From Prevotella sp. (lineage in GTDB: Bacteria > Bacteroidota > Bacteroidia > Bacteroidales > Bacteroidaceae), in assembly GCA_017940545.1 (NCBI GenBank), contig JAGAYI010000047.1, positions 1 through 48,836 on the forward strand: 48,836 nt of DNA. Direction: 5' to 3'. The position numbers were made by a program, and so were the translations under genes. Below, in pieces: positions 34,617 through 44,212 of this stretch. The first letter of the stretch is position 1. The number at the start of each line of letters is the position of its first letter. The notes beneath the pieces are model-generated. The model did no database searches, was not told the DNA's origin, and was given only the letters and a program-made list of their open reading frames with translations.

Positions 34617-35624
34617 TTGATAGAGAAGCATATCGTATTGGAAGACATTGACTGCGTAGTGTTCTACGGAGCCAACAACGTCCATCTGCAGATGCTCAAG
34701 GCGTTCTACCCCAAGCTGCGCATCGTGGCACGCGACAACGTGCTACGCGTCTTAGGTGACGAAGAGCAGATGGCCGCTCTGGAAGAAAGCGTGGAGAAAC
34801 TTCGCCAGCACGTGCTGAAGTTCAACTCGCTGAAAGAAGAAGACATCATTGACATAGTACGCGGTCGCCGCACACGCGACGATGTGCCGCAGGGTGTACT
34901 GGTTTATTCCATGTCGGGGCGCCCCATCAAGGCTCGCTCGGAGAACCAGCAGCGGCTCATCGACGCCTACGAGGCAAACGACATGGTGTTTGCCGTGGGC
35001 CCTGCCGGAACGGGCAAGACCTACCTCTCCATCGCACTGGCCGTAAAGGCGCTGAAGGAGAAGACAGCCAAGAAAATCATCCTCTCAAGACCGGCCGTGG
35101 AGGCCGGCGAGAAACTGGGATTCCTGCCGGGCGACATGAAGGACAAGATAGACCCCTACCTGCAGCCGCTCTACGACGCGCTGGAGGACATGCTGCCGCA
35201 GGTGAAGCTGCAAGACCTCATGGCGCAGCACGTCATACAGATAGCCCCGCTGGCCTTCATGCGCGGACGCACGCTGAGCGATGCCGTGGTCATCCTGGAC
35301 GAGGCACAGAACACCACGCCGCAGCAGATTCGCATGTTCCTGACACGCATGGGATGGAACACGAAGATGATCATTACGGGCGACACGTCGCAGATTGACC
35401 TGCCCCGACCGCAGAAGAGCGGACTGGTGGAGGCACTGCATATATTAAACAATGTGGAGGGCATCGGCATTGTGGAACTGAACCAGAAGGACATCGTGCG
35501 CCACAAACTCGTAACAAGAATTGTCCATGCCTACGAGGCAGCTGACCAATCGAAAACCGAAAATCCGAAAACCGAAAATCTGAAAATCGAAAATAAAAAT
35601 GGCAAAAGCATTAACAAAGACTGA
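34617..35624 (+). CDS. PhoH family ATPase (PhoH-like protein)
   Basis: A 335-residue P-loop protein. The Walker A is GPAGTGKT in [20 protein letters not shown]. The Walker B is [11 protein letters not shown], followed by [25 protein letters not shown]. An N-terminal KH-like or PIN-flanking segment ([31 protein letters not shown]) matches PhoH of Bacteroidetes. The start is TTG 34617; the next ATG would remove conserved residues. The last about 23 residues ([15 protein letters not shown]...) come from heptamer repeats and run 26 nt into purC. Its exact role is unsettled; PhoL-type members link to RNA metabolism. Confidence 0.9.
   Translation: MIEKHIVLEDIDCVVFYGANNVHLQMLKAFYPKLRIVARDNVLRVLGDEEQMAALEESVEKLRQHVLKFNSLKEEDIIDIVRGRRTRDDVPQGVLVYSMSGRPIKARSENQQRLIDAYEANDMVFAVGPAGTGKTYLSIALAVKALKEKTAKKIILSRPAVEAGEKLGFLPGDMKDKIDPYLQPLYDALEDMLPQVKLQDLMAQHVIQIAPLAFMRGRTLSDAVVILDEAQNTTPQQIRMFLTRMGWNTKMIITGDTSQIDLPRPQKSGLVEALHILNNVEGIGIVELNQKDIVRHKLVTRIVHAYEAADQSKTENPKTENLKIENKNGKSINKD
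35550..35593. repeat. Heptamer repeat at the phoH/purC junction
   Basis: TCGAAAA, CCGAAAA, (T), CCGAAAA, CCGAAAA, (T), CTGAAAA, TCGAAAA: six 7-bp A-rich units with two single T inserts. They encode the Lys/Glu/Asn-rich tail of PhoH and end just before the purC start. Confidence 0.8.
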
Positions 35625-36549
35625 TTTCAACTTCAAGGGACAGAAAAGCGTGTACCACGGAAAGGTACGCGACGTGTACAACATCAACGACGACCTGATG
35701 GTCATGGTGGCTACCGACCGCATCTCGGCCTTCGACGTCATCCTGCCGAAGGGCATCCCCTACAAGGGACAGGTGCTCAACCAGATAGCCGCCAAGTTCC
35801 TGGATGCCACCAGCGACATCTGCCCCAACTGGAAACTGGCAACGCCCGACCCCATGGTGACCGTGGGACTGAAGTGCGAGGGCTTCCGCGTGGAAATGAT
35901 CATCCGCGGCATACTGACCGGCTCAGCATGGCGCGAATACAAGAACGGTTGCCGTGAGATTTGCGGCGTCCGGCTGCCCGACGGCATGCGCGAGAACGAG
36001 CGGTTCCCCGAGCCCATCATCACCCCCACCACCAAGGCCGACGAGGGCCACGACCTGAACATCTCGAAGGAAGAGATCATTCGACAGGGCATCGTCTCGG
36101 CTGAAGACTATGCCGTCATGGAGGACTACACGCGCCGCCTCTTTGCCCGCGGACAGGAGATTGCCCAAAAGCAAGGCCTGATACTCGTTGACACGAAGTA
36201 CGAGTTCGGCAAGCGCGACGGCAAGGTCTATCTCATCGACGAGATTCACACCCCCGACAGCAGCCGCTACTTCTATGCCGACGGCTACGAGGAGAAGTTC
36301 CTGAAGGGTGAGCCCCAGAAGCAACTCTCCAAGGAGTTCGTGCGCCAATGGCTCATTGAACACAACTTCATGAACGAGCCCGGACAAGTGATGCCCGAGA
36401 TTACTGACGACTACGCCGAGAGCGTCTCGGAGCGCTACATAGAGCTCTACGAGCACATCACGGGCGAGAAATTCCAGAAGGCAGCCGACAGCGACGACCT
36501 GGCAGCACGCATTGAGAAGAACGTCAGCGAGTGGCTGGAGAAGAAGTGA
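35599..36549 (+). CDS. purC: Phosphoribosylaminoimidazole-succinocarboxamide synthase (SAICAR synthetase)
   Basis: A 316-residue enzyme of de novo purine synthesis that joins aspartate to CAIR. The start [29 protein letters not shown] gives the ATP-binding GKVRDVY motif. [23 protein letters not shown] and [28 protein letters not shown] are family segments. The length fits the longer (about 310) bacterial type. The start lies inside the end of the phoH frame (26-nt overlap). The stop falls in another heptamer tract, and ubiE follows 37 nt later. Confidence 0.95.
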   Translation: MAKALTKTDFNFKGQKSVYHGKVRDVYNINDDLMVMVATDRISAFDVILPKGIPYKGQVLNQIAAKFLDATSDICPNWKLATPDPMVTVGLKCEGFRVEMIIRGILTGSAWREYKNGCREICGVRLPDGMRENERFPEPIITPTTKADEGHDLNISKEEIIRQGIVSAEDYAVMEDYTRRLFARGQEIAQKQGLILVDTKYEFGKRDGKVYLIDEIHTPDSSRYFYADGYEEKFLKGEPQKQLSKEFVRQWLIEHNFMNEPGQVMPEITDDYAESVSERYIELYEHITGEKFQKAADSDDLAARIEKNVSEWLEKK

Positions 36550-36569
36550 AGAGCGAAGAGTGAAGAATT
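36542..36569. repeat. Heptamer repeat over the purC stop codon
   Basis: AGAAGTG, AAGAGCG, AAGAGTG, AAGAATT are four 7-bp purine-rich units. The purC TGA (36547-36549) lies across the first and second. Confidence 0.7.
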
Positions 36570-36586
36570 TGCAGCCGCTGTGACAA

Positions 36587-37321
36587 ATGGGCTACGAGCA
36601 AGAGAAAATAAAGCCTTATAACGAAGGCGAGAAGGGTAAGCAGGTGGAGCAGATGTTCGACAACATTGCTCCCACCTACGACCAGCTGAACCACCGGCTG
36701 TCGTGGAACATAGACCGCGGGTGGCGCAGAAAGGCCATCAGGCAGCTGGCACCCTACAAGCCACGCCACGTGCTCGACATTGCCACCGGCACCGGCGACT
36801 TTGCCATACTGGCAGCACACATGCTGCAGCCGGAGCAGCTGTCAGGCACCGACATCAGCGAAGGCATGATGGACATTGGCCGCCGGAAGGTCAAGGCACT
36901 GGGGCTGGACAACATCGTTAGCTTTGCCCGCGAAGACTGCATGGCACTCACGTTTCAGGATAACACGTTCGACGCCGTGACGGCAGCCTTTGGCATACGC
37001 AACTTTCCCGACTTAGACAAGGGACTCAAGGAAATGTGCCGCGTGCTGAAACCCGGGGGACACCTGAGTGTGGTGGAACTGACAACACCCGTCTCGTTCC
37101 CCATGAAGCAGCTGTTCAGCATCTACTCGCACACCATCCTGCCCGTCTATGGACGGCTGATATCCAAAGACACCAGCGCCTACAGCTATCTGACGCGCAC
37201 CATCGAGGCATTCCCGCAGGGAGAACGCATGATGGACATTCTGAAGAAGGCAGGCTTCAGCGAGACACGTTTCGAACGGCTCACCTTCGGCATCTGCACC
37301 ATGTATTTCGCAACCAAATAA
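36587..37321 (+). CDS. ubiE: Demethylmenaquinone methyltransferase
   Basis: A 244-residue SAM-dependent methyltransferase (UbiE/MenG). Motif I is [12 protein letters not shown] and the post-motif strand is [46 protein letters not shown] is the usual motif III. In a Bacteroidales anaerobe the substrate is demethylmenaquinone, giving menaquinone for fumarate-linked respiration. [19 protein letters not shown] at the N-terminus is diagnostic for the family. It is flanked by purC and aroE in a tight plus-strand operon; aroE supplies the chorismate from which menaquinone is built. Confidence 0.94.
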   Translation: MGYEQEKIKPYNEGEKGKQVEQMFDNIAPTYDQLNHRLSWNIDRGWRRKAIRQLAPYKPRHVLDIATGTGDFAILAAHMLQPEQLSGTDISEGMMDIGRRKVKALGLDNIVSFAREDCMALTFQDNTFDAVTAAFGIRNFPDLDKGLKEMCRVLKPGGHLSVVELTTPVSFPMKQLFSIYSHTILPVYGRLISKDTSAYSYLTRTIEAFPQGERMMDILKKAGFSETRFERLTFGICTMYFATK

Positions 37322-37355
37322 ATTGAGAATAGTATAATTGTAAAACCCAGACAAG

Positions 37356-38105
37356 ATGGATAAATATGGACTAATAGGCTACCCCTTGGGACATTCATTC
37401 TCCGTCAGTTACTTCAACCAGAAGTTTAAAGACGAAGACATTGACGCTGTGTATGAGAACTTTGAGATTCCCAGCATCGACCTGTTGGCAGAAGTGCTCG
37501 ACTCCAATCCCGAACTAAAGGGACTCAACGTCACCATACCCTACAAGCAGAAAGTGATGCCTTTCCTCGACAACATCACCCCCGAGGCACGAGCCATTGG
37601 GGCCGTCAACGTCATCAAGGTCATTCACGAGGGCAAGAAGACCAAGCTCAAGGGTTACAACTCTGACGTCATTGGCTTCACTCAGAGCATTGAGCCCATG
37701 TTAGAACGGTTCCACAAGAAAGCACTCATTCTGGGCACCGGCGGAGCATCGAAAGCCATCGACTACGGACTGAAGTCATTAGGACTGGAAACGGTCTTCG
37801 TCAGCCGCTACGAACGCCCCGACACCATTCAGTACAAGAGCATCACACCCGACATCATCGAGGAATACAATGTCATCGTCAACTGTACACCCGTGGGGAT
37901 GTTTCCCAAAACGGAGAATTGTCCCCCACTACCCTATGAAGCAATGAACAACCGTACCATTCTTTACGACCTGATTTACAATCCCGACGAAACACTCTTC
38001 ATGAAACGCGGCGCGGAGCACGGTGCCAACGTCAAGAACGGACTGGAGATGCTCCTGCTGCAAGCTTTTGCCTCGTGGGAGTTCTGGCACGACAAAGAGA
38101 AGTAA
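37356..38105 (+). CDS. aroE: Shikimate dehydrogenase
   Basis: A 249-residue enzyme of the aromatic pathway that reduces 3-dehydroshikimate with NADPH. The shikimate site shows YPLGHSFSVSYFNQKF and GLNVTIPYKQKVMPFLD (the catalytic Lys-Asp pair). The nucleotide loop is LGTGGASKAIDYGLKSLG, and VNCTPVGMFP and NGLEMLLLQAFASWEFW close the family pattern. It is slightly shorter than E. coli AroE (272). It starts 34 nt after ubiE. Confidence 0.94.
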   Translation: MDKYGLIGYPLGHSFSVSYFNQKFKDEDIDAVYENFEIPSIDLLAEVLDSNPELKGLNVTIPYKQKVMPFLDNITPEARAIGAVNVIKVIHEGKKTKLKGYNSDVIGFTQSIEPMLERFHKKALILGTGGASKAIDYGLKSLGLETVFVSRYERPDTIQYKSITPDIIEEYNVIVNCTPVGMFPKTENCPPLPYEAMNNRTILYDLIYNPDETLFMKRGAEHGANVKNGLEMLLLQAFASWEFWHDKEK

Positions 38106-38126
38106 TAATTCAGACCCGGCACAAGA

Positions 38127-39521
38127 ATGAAATATAGTCGGCTCATCCTGAACATCCTCGTCACGCTCGGCATCGTCACGGCGACGCTGATACTCACCAC
38201 CTACGTCTTCGTGAAAGGCATGGAAAACGGAAATGAATACCACGCATGGAACCTGTTTTGGGGCTACATCTTCATTTTCGGCACCGGAGTCATCATCTTA
38301 CTGTACCACGAAACAACCAACGAGACAGCATGCCACAAAGCGGTGAAAGACATGAAAAAACGCATTGACGACATGGCAGACAAACTGAAAGCCAACGGAC
38401 AAAACTACACACGCAAATATAAGGAAGAGCTGAAGCAGACACCAACCGACAAAGCCTACGGGCTGCACCATGTATATAAGACGAAATACCTGGCCCTACG
38501 ACAAATTTACGCCATACAGATAGACCAGCTGCTGGAACAGGAGTGGACACCAGCGAGCAAGCCTTTCCGACTGCGTGACTGGGGTTGGAAACTGTTTATC
38601 ATGCTGGCCGTCGTCAGCCTCTTCGTGTCGTGTGGCTACACCATGGGCACCGGCAGCAAGATGCTCGCGGATGACACAACAGCAAAGGCTGACCGAAGCA
38701 TCAGGGCATGGACGGCCAAAGACGTCAGCCTGCCCCATCTGAAAGACTCCACCTGCTACGTCTTCAATCCGGAGAACGTAGTATCAGAGAATACCGTCAG
38801 CCTGCTGAACCGGCAGTTGCAGCAAATGGACCACGAACTGGGCGTAGAGTCGGCTGTATTCATCGTCCACCACGTCAAGGACAAAGACATCTTCCGCTTT
38901 GCACAGGACATCTTCGACCTCTATAAAATAGGACGCAACGACCGAGGGCTGGTCATGGTGTTAGCACTCGACGACCACCTCTACCGAACCCATACCGGCT
39001 ACGCTTTGGAAAGCGAACTGACCGACGCAGAAGCGCATCAGTTAGAAGCACGCTACCTGGTTCCCTACATGAAGGCCAACCTGCCCGACAGTGCCATGAT
39101 TTACCTGACGACTGCATTCTACAAGACACTCCAGAACAACGGAATACCGCCAGCGTCATCGTCAAGCACCACCGTCAGCGACAACAAGGCCAACGAGGAA
39201 GACACACTCTTAGACCTGATATTCTATTATTTCATTATCGGACTCTTATGCGGGGGTACATATGCGGGGGTTTCCGACTACCGTGGGTGGCATCTGCGCA
39301 TATATGCCCGCAACCGGAGGCGCACCAACATCTTTAAGAGCGAACGGTCATTCCTGCCCATCTTCTTCGGCGGTGGCGGTATCTCGTTCTTCAGCGGCGG
39401 CGGTGGCGGCTCATACAGTAGCGGAGGCTCGTCGCGTAGCAGCTCGTCGTGGGGTGGCGGCGGTGGCGGTAGCTATGGCGGCGGCGGTTCAGGCGGTGGC
39501 GGTTCTACCTCAAGCTGGTAA
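38127..39521 (+). CDS. TPM-domain membrane protein with glycine/serine-rich tail
   Basis: A 464-residue protein with two N-terminal membrane segments (ILVTLGIVTATLILTTYVFV; WGYIFIFGTGVIILLYH), a third near 152-172, then a TPM (TLP18.3/Psb32/MOLO-1) domain, about 200-330, with YVFNPENVVSENTVSLLNRQLQ, GVESAVFIVHHVKDKDIFRFAQDIFDLYKIGRNDRGLVMVLAL and a fourth membrane stretch near 363-383. The last 60 residues are mostly Gly and Ser. TPM and LemA proteins are commonly adjacent, as here (LemA starts 45 nt later), and may work together in the membrane. No enzymatic role is established. Confidence 0.85.
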   Translation: MKYSRLILNILVTLGIVTATLILTTYVFVKGMENGNEYHAWNLFWGYIFIFGTGVIILLYHETTNETACHKAVKDMKKRIDDMADKLKANGQNYTRKYKEELKQTPTDKAYGLHHVYKTKYLALRQIYAIQIDQLLEQEWTPASKPFRLRDWGWKLFIMLAVVSLFVSCGYTMGTGSKMLADDTTAKADRSIRAWTAKDVSLPHLKDSTCYVFNPENVVSENTVSLLNRQLQQMDHELGVESAVFIVHHVKDKDIFRFAQDIFDLYKIGRNDRGLVMVLALDDHLYRTHTGYALESELTDAEAHQLEARYLVPYMKANLPDSAMIYLTTAFYKTLQNNGIPPASSSSTTVSDNKANEEDTLLDLIFYYFIIGLLCGGTYAGVSDYRGWHLRIYARNRRRTNIFKSERSFLPIFFGGGGISFFSGGGGGSYSSGGSSRSSSSWGGGGGGSYGGGGSGGGGSTSSW

Positions 39522-39566
39522 ACCAGGACATTCAGAAAATAATTCATCTAAAAACAATCAAGTAAT

Positions 39567-40181
39567 ATGAATAAGAAAGTATTTGCAATAGGGTGCCTGA
39601 GCATCGTGGTGTTGTTCGTCGTCTGTGTAGGCGCATGGATGACAAGTTCCTACAACGGATTCGTACAGTCGCAAGAAGAGGCAAAAACCGCTTTCTCCAA
39701 CATTGACGTCATTCTGAAGCGCAACCAGCAGAACCTGAACTCGTTAGAGCAGATTCTGCGCAAGGTGACCACCTTCAACCAAGAGACTCTGGAAAACATG
39801 GTGGCTGCACGAGCAAAAGCCACACAGCTGACCATTGACCCTTCCAACTGTACTCCACAGCAAATGGAAGAGTGGAACAAGGCACAGGGTGCTCTGACAC
39901 AGGCACTCAGCCGGCTGATGGTAGTGCATGAGGCAGACTACCCCGAGTTGAAAGGTAACGAACAGTTTGAAAAAGTCATGGTGGAACTGGAAGGTGCCGT
40001 CAACCGACTGAGTGAAGCACGCAGGAAATACAATCAAGCCGTGCAGAGTTACAACATCAGCATACGGACATTCCCCAAGAACATGATTGCCGGCATGTTC
40101 GGATTCACACCCATGTACCTCTACGAAGCACCGACCGGCACGGAGGAGAACACAACCGACTTCAGCGGGCTGAACAAATAG
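39567..40181 (+). CDS. LemA family protein
   Basis: A 204-residue protein with an N-terminal membrane anchor (VFAIGCLSIVVLFVVCVGAW). The rest is the LemA helical bundle: YNGFVQSQEEAKTAFSNIDVILKRNQQNLNSL..., ALSRLMVVHEADYPELKGNEQFEKVMVELEGAVNRLSEARRKYNQAVQSYN. NxxxxxFPxxxIAGMFGF, in SIRTFPKNMIAGMFGFTPM, is the usual LemA end. The bundle would face the periplasm. Partner of the TPM protein upstream. Confidence 0.93.
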   Translation: MNKKVFAIGCLSIVVLFVVCVGAWMTSSYNGFVQSQEEAKTAFSNIDVILKRNQQNLNSLEQILRKVTTFNQETLENMVAARAKATQLTIDPSNCTPQQMEEWNKAQGALTQALSRLMVVHEADYPELKGNEQFEKVMVELEGAVNRLSEARRKYNQAVQSYNISIRTFPKNMIAGMFGFTPMYLYEAPTGTEENTTDFSGLNK

Positions 40182-40205
40182 AAAGAAACCACATTACCAA
40201 AGCGA

Positions 40206-41393
40206 ATGGACAATAGATATATGCAACGCGGCGTAAGTGCCGCCAAGGAAGATGTGCACAACGCCATCAAGAACATTGACAAGGGAATCTTCCCACAGGC
40301 TTTCTGCAAAATTATACCCGACATTCTTGGTGGAGACCCTGAGTATTGTAACATCATGCATGCCGACGGAGCAGGAACCAAGTCGAGCCTGGCATACATG
40401 TACTGGAAGGAGACGGGCGACCTCTCCGTTTGGAAAGGCATTGCCCAAGATGCCATCGTCATGAACACAGACGACCTGCTCTGCGTGGGTGCCGTCGATA
40501 ACATTCTGGTCAGCTCAACCATCGGGCGCAACAAAATGCTCGTGCCAGGCGAGGTCATATCGGCCATCATCAACGGTACCGACGAGTTACTTCAGGAACT
40601 GCGCGACATGGGCATCGGCATCTGGCCTACGGGCGGAGAAACGGCCGACGTGGGCGACTTGGTGCGCACCATCATTGTTGACAGCACCGTCACCTGCCGC
40701 ATGAAGCGCAGCGATGTCATCGACAATGCCAACATCCGACCGGGCGATGTCATCGTTGGTCTTTCGTCAACAGGACAAGCCACCTACGAGCACAGCTACA
40801 ACGGCGGCATGGGCAGCAACGGACTGACCTCGGCACGCCACGACGTGTTCAACAAATACCTGGCAGAAAAATACCCGGAGAGTTACGACCATGCCGTGCC
40901 CGACGAACTGGTGTATAGCGGCAAGTACCGTCTGACGGACAGCGTCCCGTATGCTGAGACTGAGTCTCAGCGCACCGAACTGCCTGACGCGGGAAAACTG
41001 GTACTATCCCCCACCCGCACCTACGCGCCCGTCATCAAACAACTGCTCGACGAACTGCGACCGGAGATTCACGGAATGGTGCATTGCACGGGTGGCGCAC
41101 AGACCAAGGTGCTGCACTTCGTCAGCGACAACTGCCGTGTCGTCAAGGACAATATGTTCCCCGTTCCGCCGCTGTTCCAAGCCATTCACGACTGTTCAGG
41201 CACTGACTGGCGCGAAATGTACCAGGTATTCAACATGGGCCACCGCATGGAGATTTATGTACGCCCCGAAGTGGCTGAGCGCGTCATAGCCATCAGTAAA
41301 AACTTCAACATAGAAGCCCAGGTGGTGGGCCACATTGAGGAAGGACAGAAGAGCCTCACTATTAAGAGTGAGTTCGGAGAATTTAACTATTAA
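40206..41393 (+). CDS. purM: Phosphoribosylformylglycinamidine cyclo-ligase (AIR synthase, PurM type)
   Basis: A 395-residue protein of the AIR-synthase/PurM fold: MHADGAGTKSSLAYMYWKETGDLSVWKGIAQDAIVMNTDDLLCVGA carries the ATP/Mg loop, and WPTGGETADVGDLVRT, GDVIVGLSSTGQATYEHSYNGGMGSNGLT and HCTGGAQTKVLHF follow. It is longer than E. coli PurM (345), as is usual in Bacteroidetes, and has its own insert around 260. It ends the phoH operon, which also holds purC, so two purine steps are co-transcribed. Its stop overlaps that of nadE on the other strand. Confidence 0.88.
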   Translation: MDNRYMQRGVSAAKEDVHNAIKNIDKGIFPQAFCKIIPDILGGDPEYCNIMHADGAGTKSSLAYMYWKETGDLSVWKGIAQDAIVMNTDDLLCVGAVDNILVSSTIGRNKMLVPGEVISAIINGTDELLQELRDMGIGIWPTGGETADVGDLVRTIIVDSTVTCRMKRSDVIDNANIRPGDVIVGLSSTGQATYEHSYNGGMGSNGLTSARHDVFNKYLAEKYPESYDHAVPDELVYSGKYRLTDSVPYAETESQRTELPDAGKLVLSPTRTYAPVIKQLLDELRPEIHGMVHCTGGAQTKVLHFVSDNCRVVKDNMFPVPPLFQAIHDCSGTDWREMYQVFNMGHRMEIYVRPEVAERVIAISKNFNIEAQVVGHIEEGQKSLTIKSEFGEFNY

Positions 41394-43360
41394 AGCGACT
41401 CACATTCCTTTAGCCACAGCGCACTTGCCGCATCACTTGGCATTCGCCAGTCACCACGCGGTGAGAGTGAAACGCTGCCCACCTTCGGACCGTCAGGAAG
41501 ACAGGAACGCTTGAACTGCTGACTGAAGAACCGACGGCAGAAGGTGGTCAGCCACTTCTTAATGGTTTCCTTGTCGTAACAGCCTGCCTGTGCAGCATCA
41601 GCAACAGTAGCATAGGCACCGATGCCGGCCGAGTTGAATGCCTGACAAGCCAACATGTAGATTTTCTGAGGTCTGAAACCGTAGCGCAGGAAATAATAAA
41701 TAAAGAAGTCGTGCAACTCGTAGGGCCCCACCAGGTCTTCCGTCTTTTGCCGTATGTTTCCGTCAGCATCAGCAGGTATCAGTTCGGGCGAGATGGGTGT
41801 GTCGATAATGTCGAGCAACGTCGTCTTGGAGTTTGCATCTACATCGTTCATGGCCACGTAAGTAACCAGATACCTGATGAGCGTCTTGGGCACACCGGCA
41901 TTCACACCGTACATTGACATGTGGTCGCCATTATAGGTTGCCCATCCCAGTGCCAACTCTGAGAGATCGCCCGTACCGATGACGAGTCCACCCAGTTGGT
42001 TCGACAGGTCCATGAGCAATTGTGTGCGCTCGCGTGCCTGCGAATTCTCATACGTCACATCGTGAACGGAAGGATCATGGCCGATGTCCTCAAAATGCTG
42101 GGTAACAGCTTTAGAGATATTAATTTCGTAGTCGGTAACTCCTAAGGAGCGCATCAGGCTGACGGCATTGTCGTGGGTGCGGTCGGTCGTCCCGAAGCCT
42201 GGCATTGTCACGCCAATAATGCCCTTACGGTCGTAGCCTAACTTGTCGAAAGTCTTGACGCAAACTAACAAAGCAAGCGTGGAGTCGAGTCCGCCACTGA
42301 TACCGATGATGACTCGCTGTGAGTTGGTATGCACCAAGCGCTTGGCAAGTCCGGCCACCTGAATGTTCAGAATCTCCTCGCACGAGTCCTGCATGTCGTC
42401 TGACTTTGGGATGAAAGGATGTGCATCAATCTGACGACAAAGTTGGAAGTCGCGAGGTGCAACAGGCTTGGTCAGAATTTCGGTTGCCACAGCATGGCGC
42501 TGAGCATTGATAAAGGTGGTATTACCGCGACGCTCAGAGCGCAGGCACTCAACATCAATCTGTGCTATTTGCAACTGTGGTCTGAAGGAGAAGCGCTCAC
42601 TCTCGGAAAGCAGACGGCCATTCTCAAAAATCATAGCATTGCCACCATACACCACGTCCTGCGTACTCTCGCCAAACCCGCAGCTACTATAGACATAGCC
42701 GCAAATGGTACGTGCACTCTGCTGAGCCAGCAAGGATCGCAGATAAGCATGCTTGCCTATCAGTTCGTCGCTGGCAGAAAGATTGAACACAATGTCGGCA
42801 CCAGCCAATGCCAACTGATTACTGGGAGGTATGGGTGCCCAAACATCCTCGCAGATTTCCACTCCGAACTTCACGCCGTCAGACGTGACAAAAAGTTTGG
42901 GTGAGGCAGAAAGTGTAACAGGACTTCCAGCCAGATATATTTCTGTATCGTTCAAGTCCTGGGCAGAAGCAAACCAACGCTTCTCGTAAAACTCATTATA
43001 GTTGGGCAGATAAGTTTTAGGTATTACACCAAGCAGAACACCATGCTGAATGACTGCCGCACAATTCAGTAACAGCCCTCCAGCAGCCACAGGCAATCCG
43101 ACAATAGCAATGATGTCTAATAGACGAGTACTTTCCAACAGACGGATAAGTGCCTGTTCTGCCTCGTCAATCAAAAGTTGCTCGCGAAACAAGTCCTGAC
43201 ATGAGTATGCCGTCAGGCATAGTTCGGGGAAACAGATAATCTCCACACCCTGCTCATCAGCTTCAGCGATAATACGCTCCAATTCAGCGGCATTATAATC
43301 GGTATCAGCCACCTTTACGGCGGGTACAGCAGCCGCCACATTCACAAATCCGTATTTCAT
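41390..43360 (-). CDS. nadE: Glutamine-dependent NAD(+) synthetase
   Basis: A 656-residue two-domain enzyme. The N-terminal nitrilase-type glutaminase (1-280) has Glu in CFPELCLTAYSC, Lys in VIPKTYLPNYNEFYEKRW and Cys in VEICEDVWAP. The C-terminal NAD synthetase has the PP-loop ISGGLDSTLAL, IGTGDLSELALGWATYNGDHMSMYGVNAGVPKT and KRSCLPDGPKVGSVSLSPRGDWRMPSDA. It amidates deamido-NAD with ammonia channelled from glutamine. The length matches the long bacterial/eukaryotic type. It is last in the minus-strand group from batD; its stop overlaps that of purM by 3 nt. Confidence 0.96.
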   Translation of the reverse strand: MKYGFVNVAAAVPAVKVADTDYNAAELERIIAEADEQGVEIICFPELCLTAYSCQDLFREQLLIDEAEQALIRLLESTRLLDIIAIVGLPVAAGGLLLNCAAVIQHGVLLGVIPKTYLPNYNEFYEKRWFASAQDLNDTEIYLAGSPVTLSASPKLFVTSDGVKFGVEICEDVWAPIPPSNQLALAGADIVFNLSASDELIGKHAYLRSLLAQQSARTICGYVYSSCGFGESTQDVVYGGNAMIFENGRLLSESERFSFRPQLQIAQIDVECLRSERRGNTTFINAQRHAVATEILTKPVAPRDFQLCRQIDAHPFIPKSDDMQDSCEEILNIQVAGLAKRLVHTNSQRVIIGISGGLDSTLALLVCVKTFDKLGYDRKGIIGVTMPGFGTTDRTHDNAVSLMRSLGVTDYEINISKAVTQHFEDIGHDPSVHDVTYENSQARERTQLLMDLSNQLGGLVIGTGDLSELALGWATYNGDHMSMYGVNAGVPKTLIRYLVTYVAMNDVDANSKTTLLDIIDTPISPELIPADADGNIRQKTEDLVGPYELHDFFIYYFLRYGFRPQKIYMLACQAFNSAGIGAYATVADAAQAGCYDKETIKKWLTTFCRRFFSQQFKRSCLPDGPKVGSVSLSPRGDWRMPSDAASALWLKECESL

Positions 43361-43402
43361 GTCTTCTTGATTAAAGATTACAGTTTCTCTTCAGCATTAC
43401 CT

Positions 43403-44143
43403 TCAACCCCTGTACCACTCGTCTTTCAGACTTTTGGCATCAGCAGCCAGAGAGCGGGCAGGCTTGTCTTGTTCGATGATGGGATAAATGAGCGCATGCT
43501 GCTCGAAGAAGTCGTTTTCCTGAAACGTGTGCAGTTTGTAAAACTTCACGCCATCAATGCGTAACTGAACATCGATGGGCGACTTCAGCAGAAAAGACTT
43601 ATCGCGTTTATAGGCCAGCAGCTGCACGTTGAGACGCTCCAGCCCGTTAAGATTCTCGCGTCCGAACTCTTCGATGAAGAGCTTAGTATTAGGTTCCACC
43701 TCACCCGTTGCACGCAACATCCAGGCATGCCCTTCGGCAGAAAGCAGTGTGTAGCGGAGATAGTAGTTGCTATCGTTCACTAAATAGCTCTCGAAACGCG
43801 TGGTAGAGAGTTGTCTGTCATCCATTGGAACAAAAGCAAGGTAGGCACTCAGACGGTCGCCACCCTTGCGTTCCTCTACAGGAGCCCGAAATGTTACTGG
43901 TTTGTCAGCTGGTTCCTCGTCCTTCTCATCATCGTCAACCACTTTAGGAGCATGCTGTATGCGGTTCTCCACAATGCGCGTCGTGCTATAGTCTTCGTCA
44001 TCAACCACAACCACATCAGACAATTGCATGGGAATCTGGAAACCGTCGGCATCTTCTACCAACACAATATTCTTGCCTTGGAAACCGGCAACCTTGCCAC
44101 CTCCCACTTCGTTGACGAAACGAACTTTATCTCCTATCTTCAT
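43403..44143 (-). CDS. DUF2027 protein lacking the usual Smr domain
   Basis: A 246-residue protein. MKIGDKVRFVNEVGGGKVAGFQGKNIVLVEDADGFQIPM is the DUF2027 beta domain. An acidic linker (DDEKDEEPADKP) and a second beta domain (SAYLAFVPMDDRQLSTTRFESYLVNDSNYYLRYTLLSAEG...) follow. From memory, related Bacteroidales proteins carry a C-terminal Smr nuclease-like domain after this point; here the chain stops at LKDEWYRG and no Smr motif is found before nadE. It may be a naturally short member or a truncated one. The role is unknown. Confidence 0.78.
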   Translation of the reverse strand: MKIGDKVRFVNEVGGGKVAGFQGKNIVLVEDADGFQIPMQLSDVVVVDDEDYSTTRIVENRIQHAPKVVDDDEKDEEPADKPVTFRAPVEERKGGDRLSAYLAFVPMDDRQLSTTRFESYLVNDSNYYLRYTLLSAEGHAWMLRATGEVEPNTKLFIEEFGRENLNGLERLNVQLLAYKRDKSFLLKSPIDVQLRIDGVKFYKLHTFQENDFFEQHALIYPIIEQDKPARSLAADAKSLKDEWYRG

Positions 44144-44212
44144 CTTGATATTTATGTATTTTATTATACTAATTTAATTTTCGCTCCCGATGCCTGTCAC
44201 TGCTCTCGCCTA

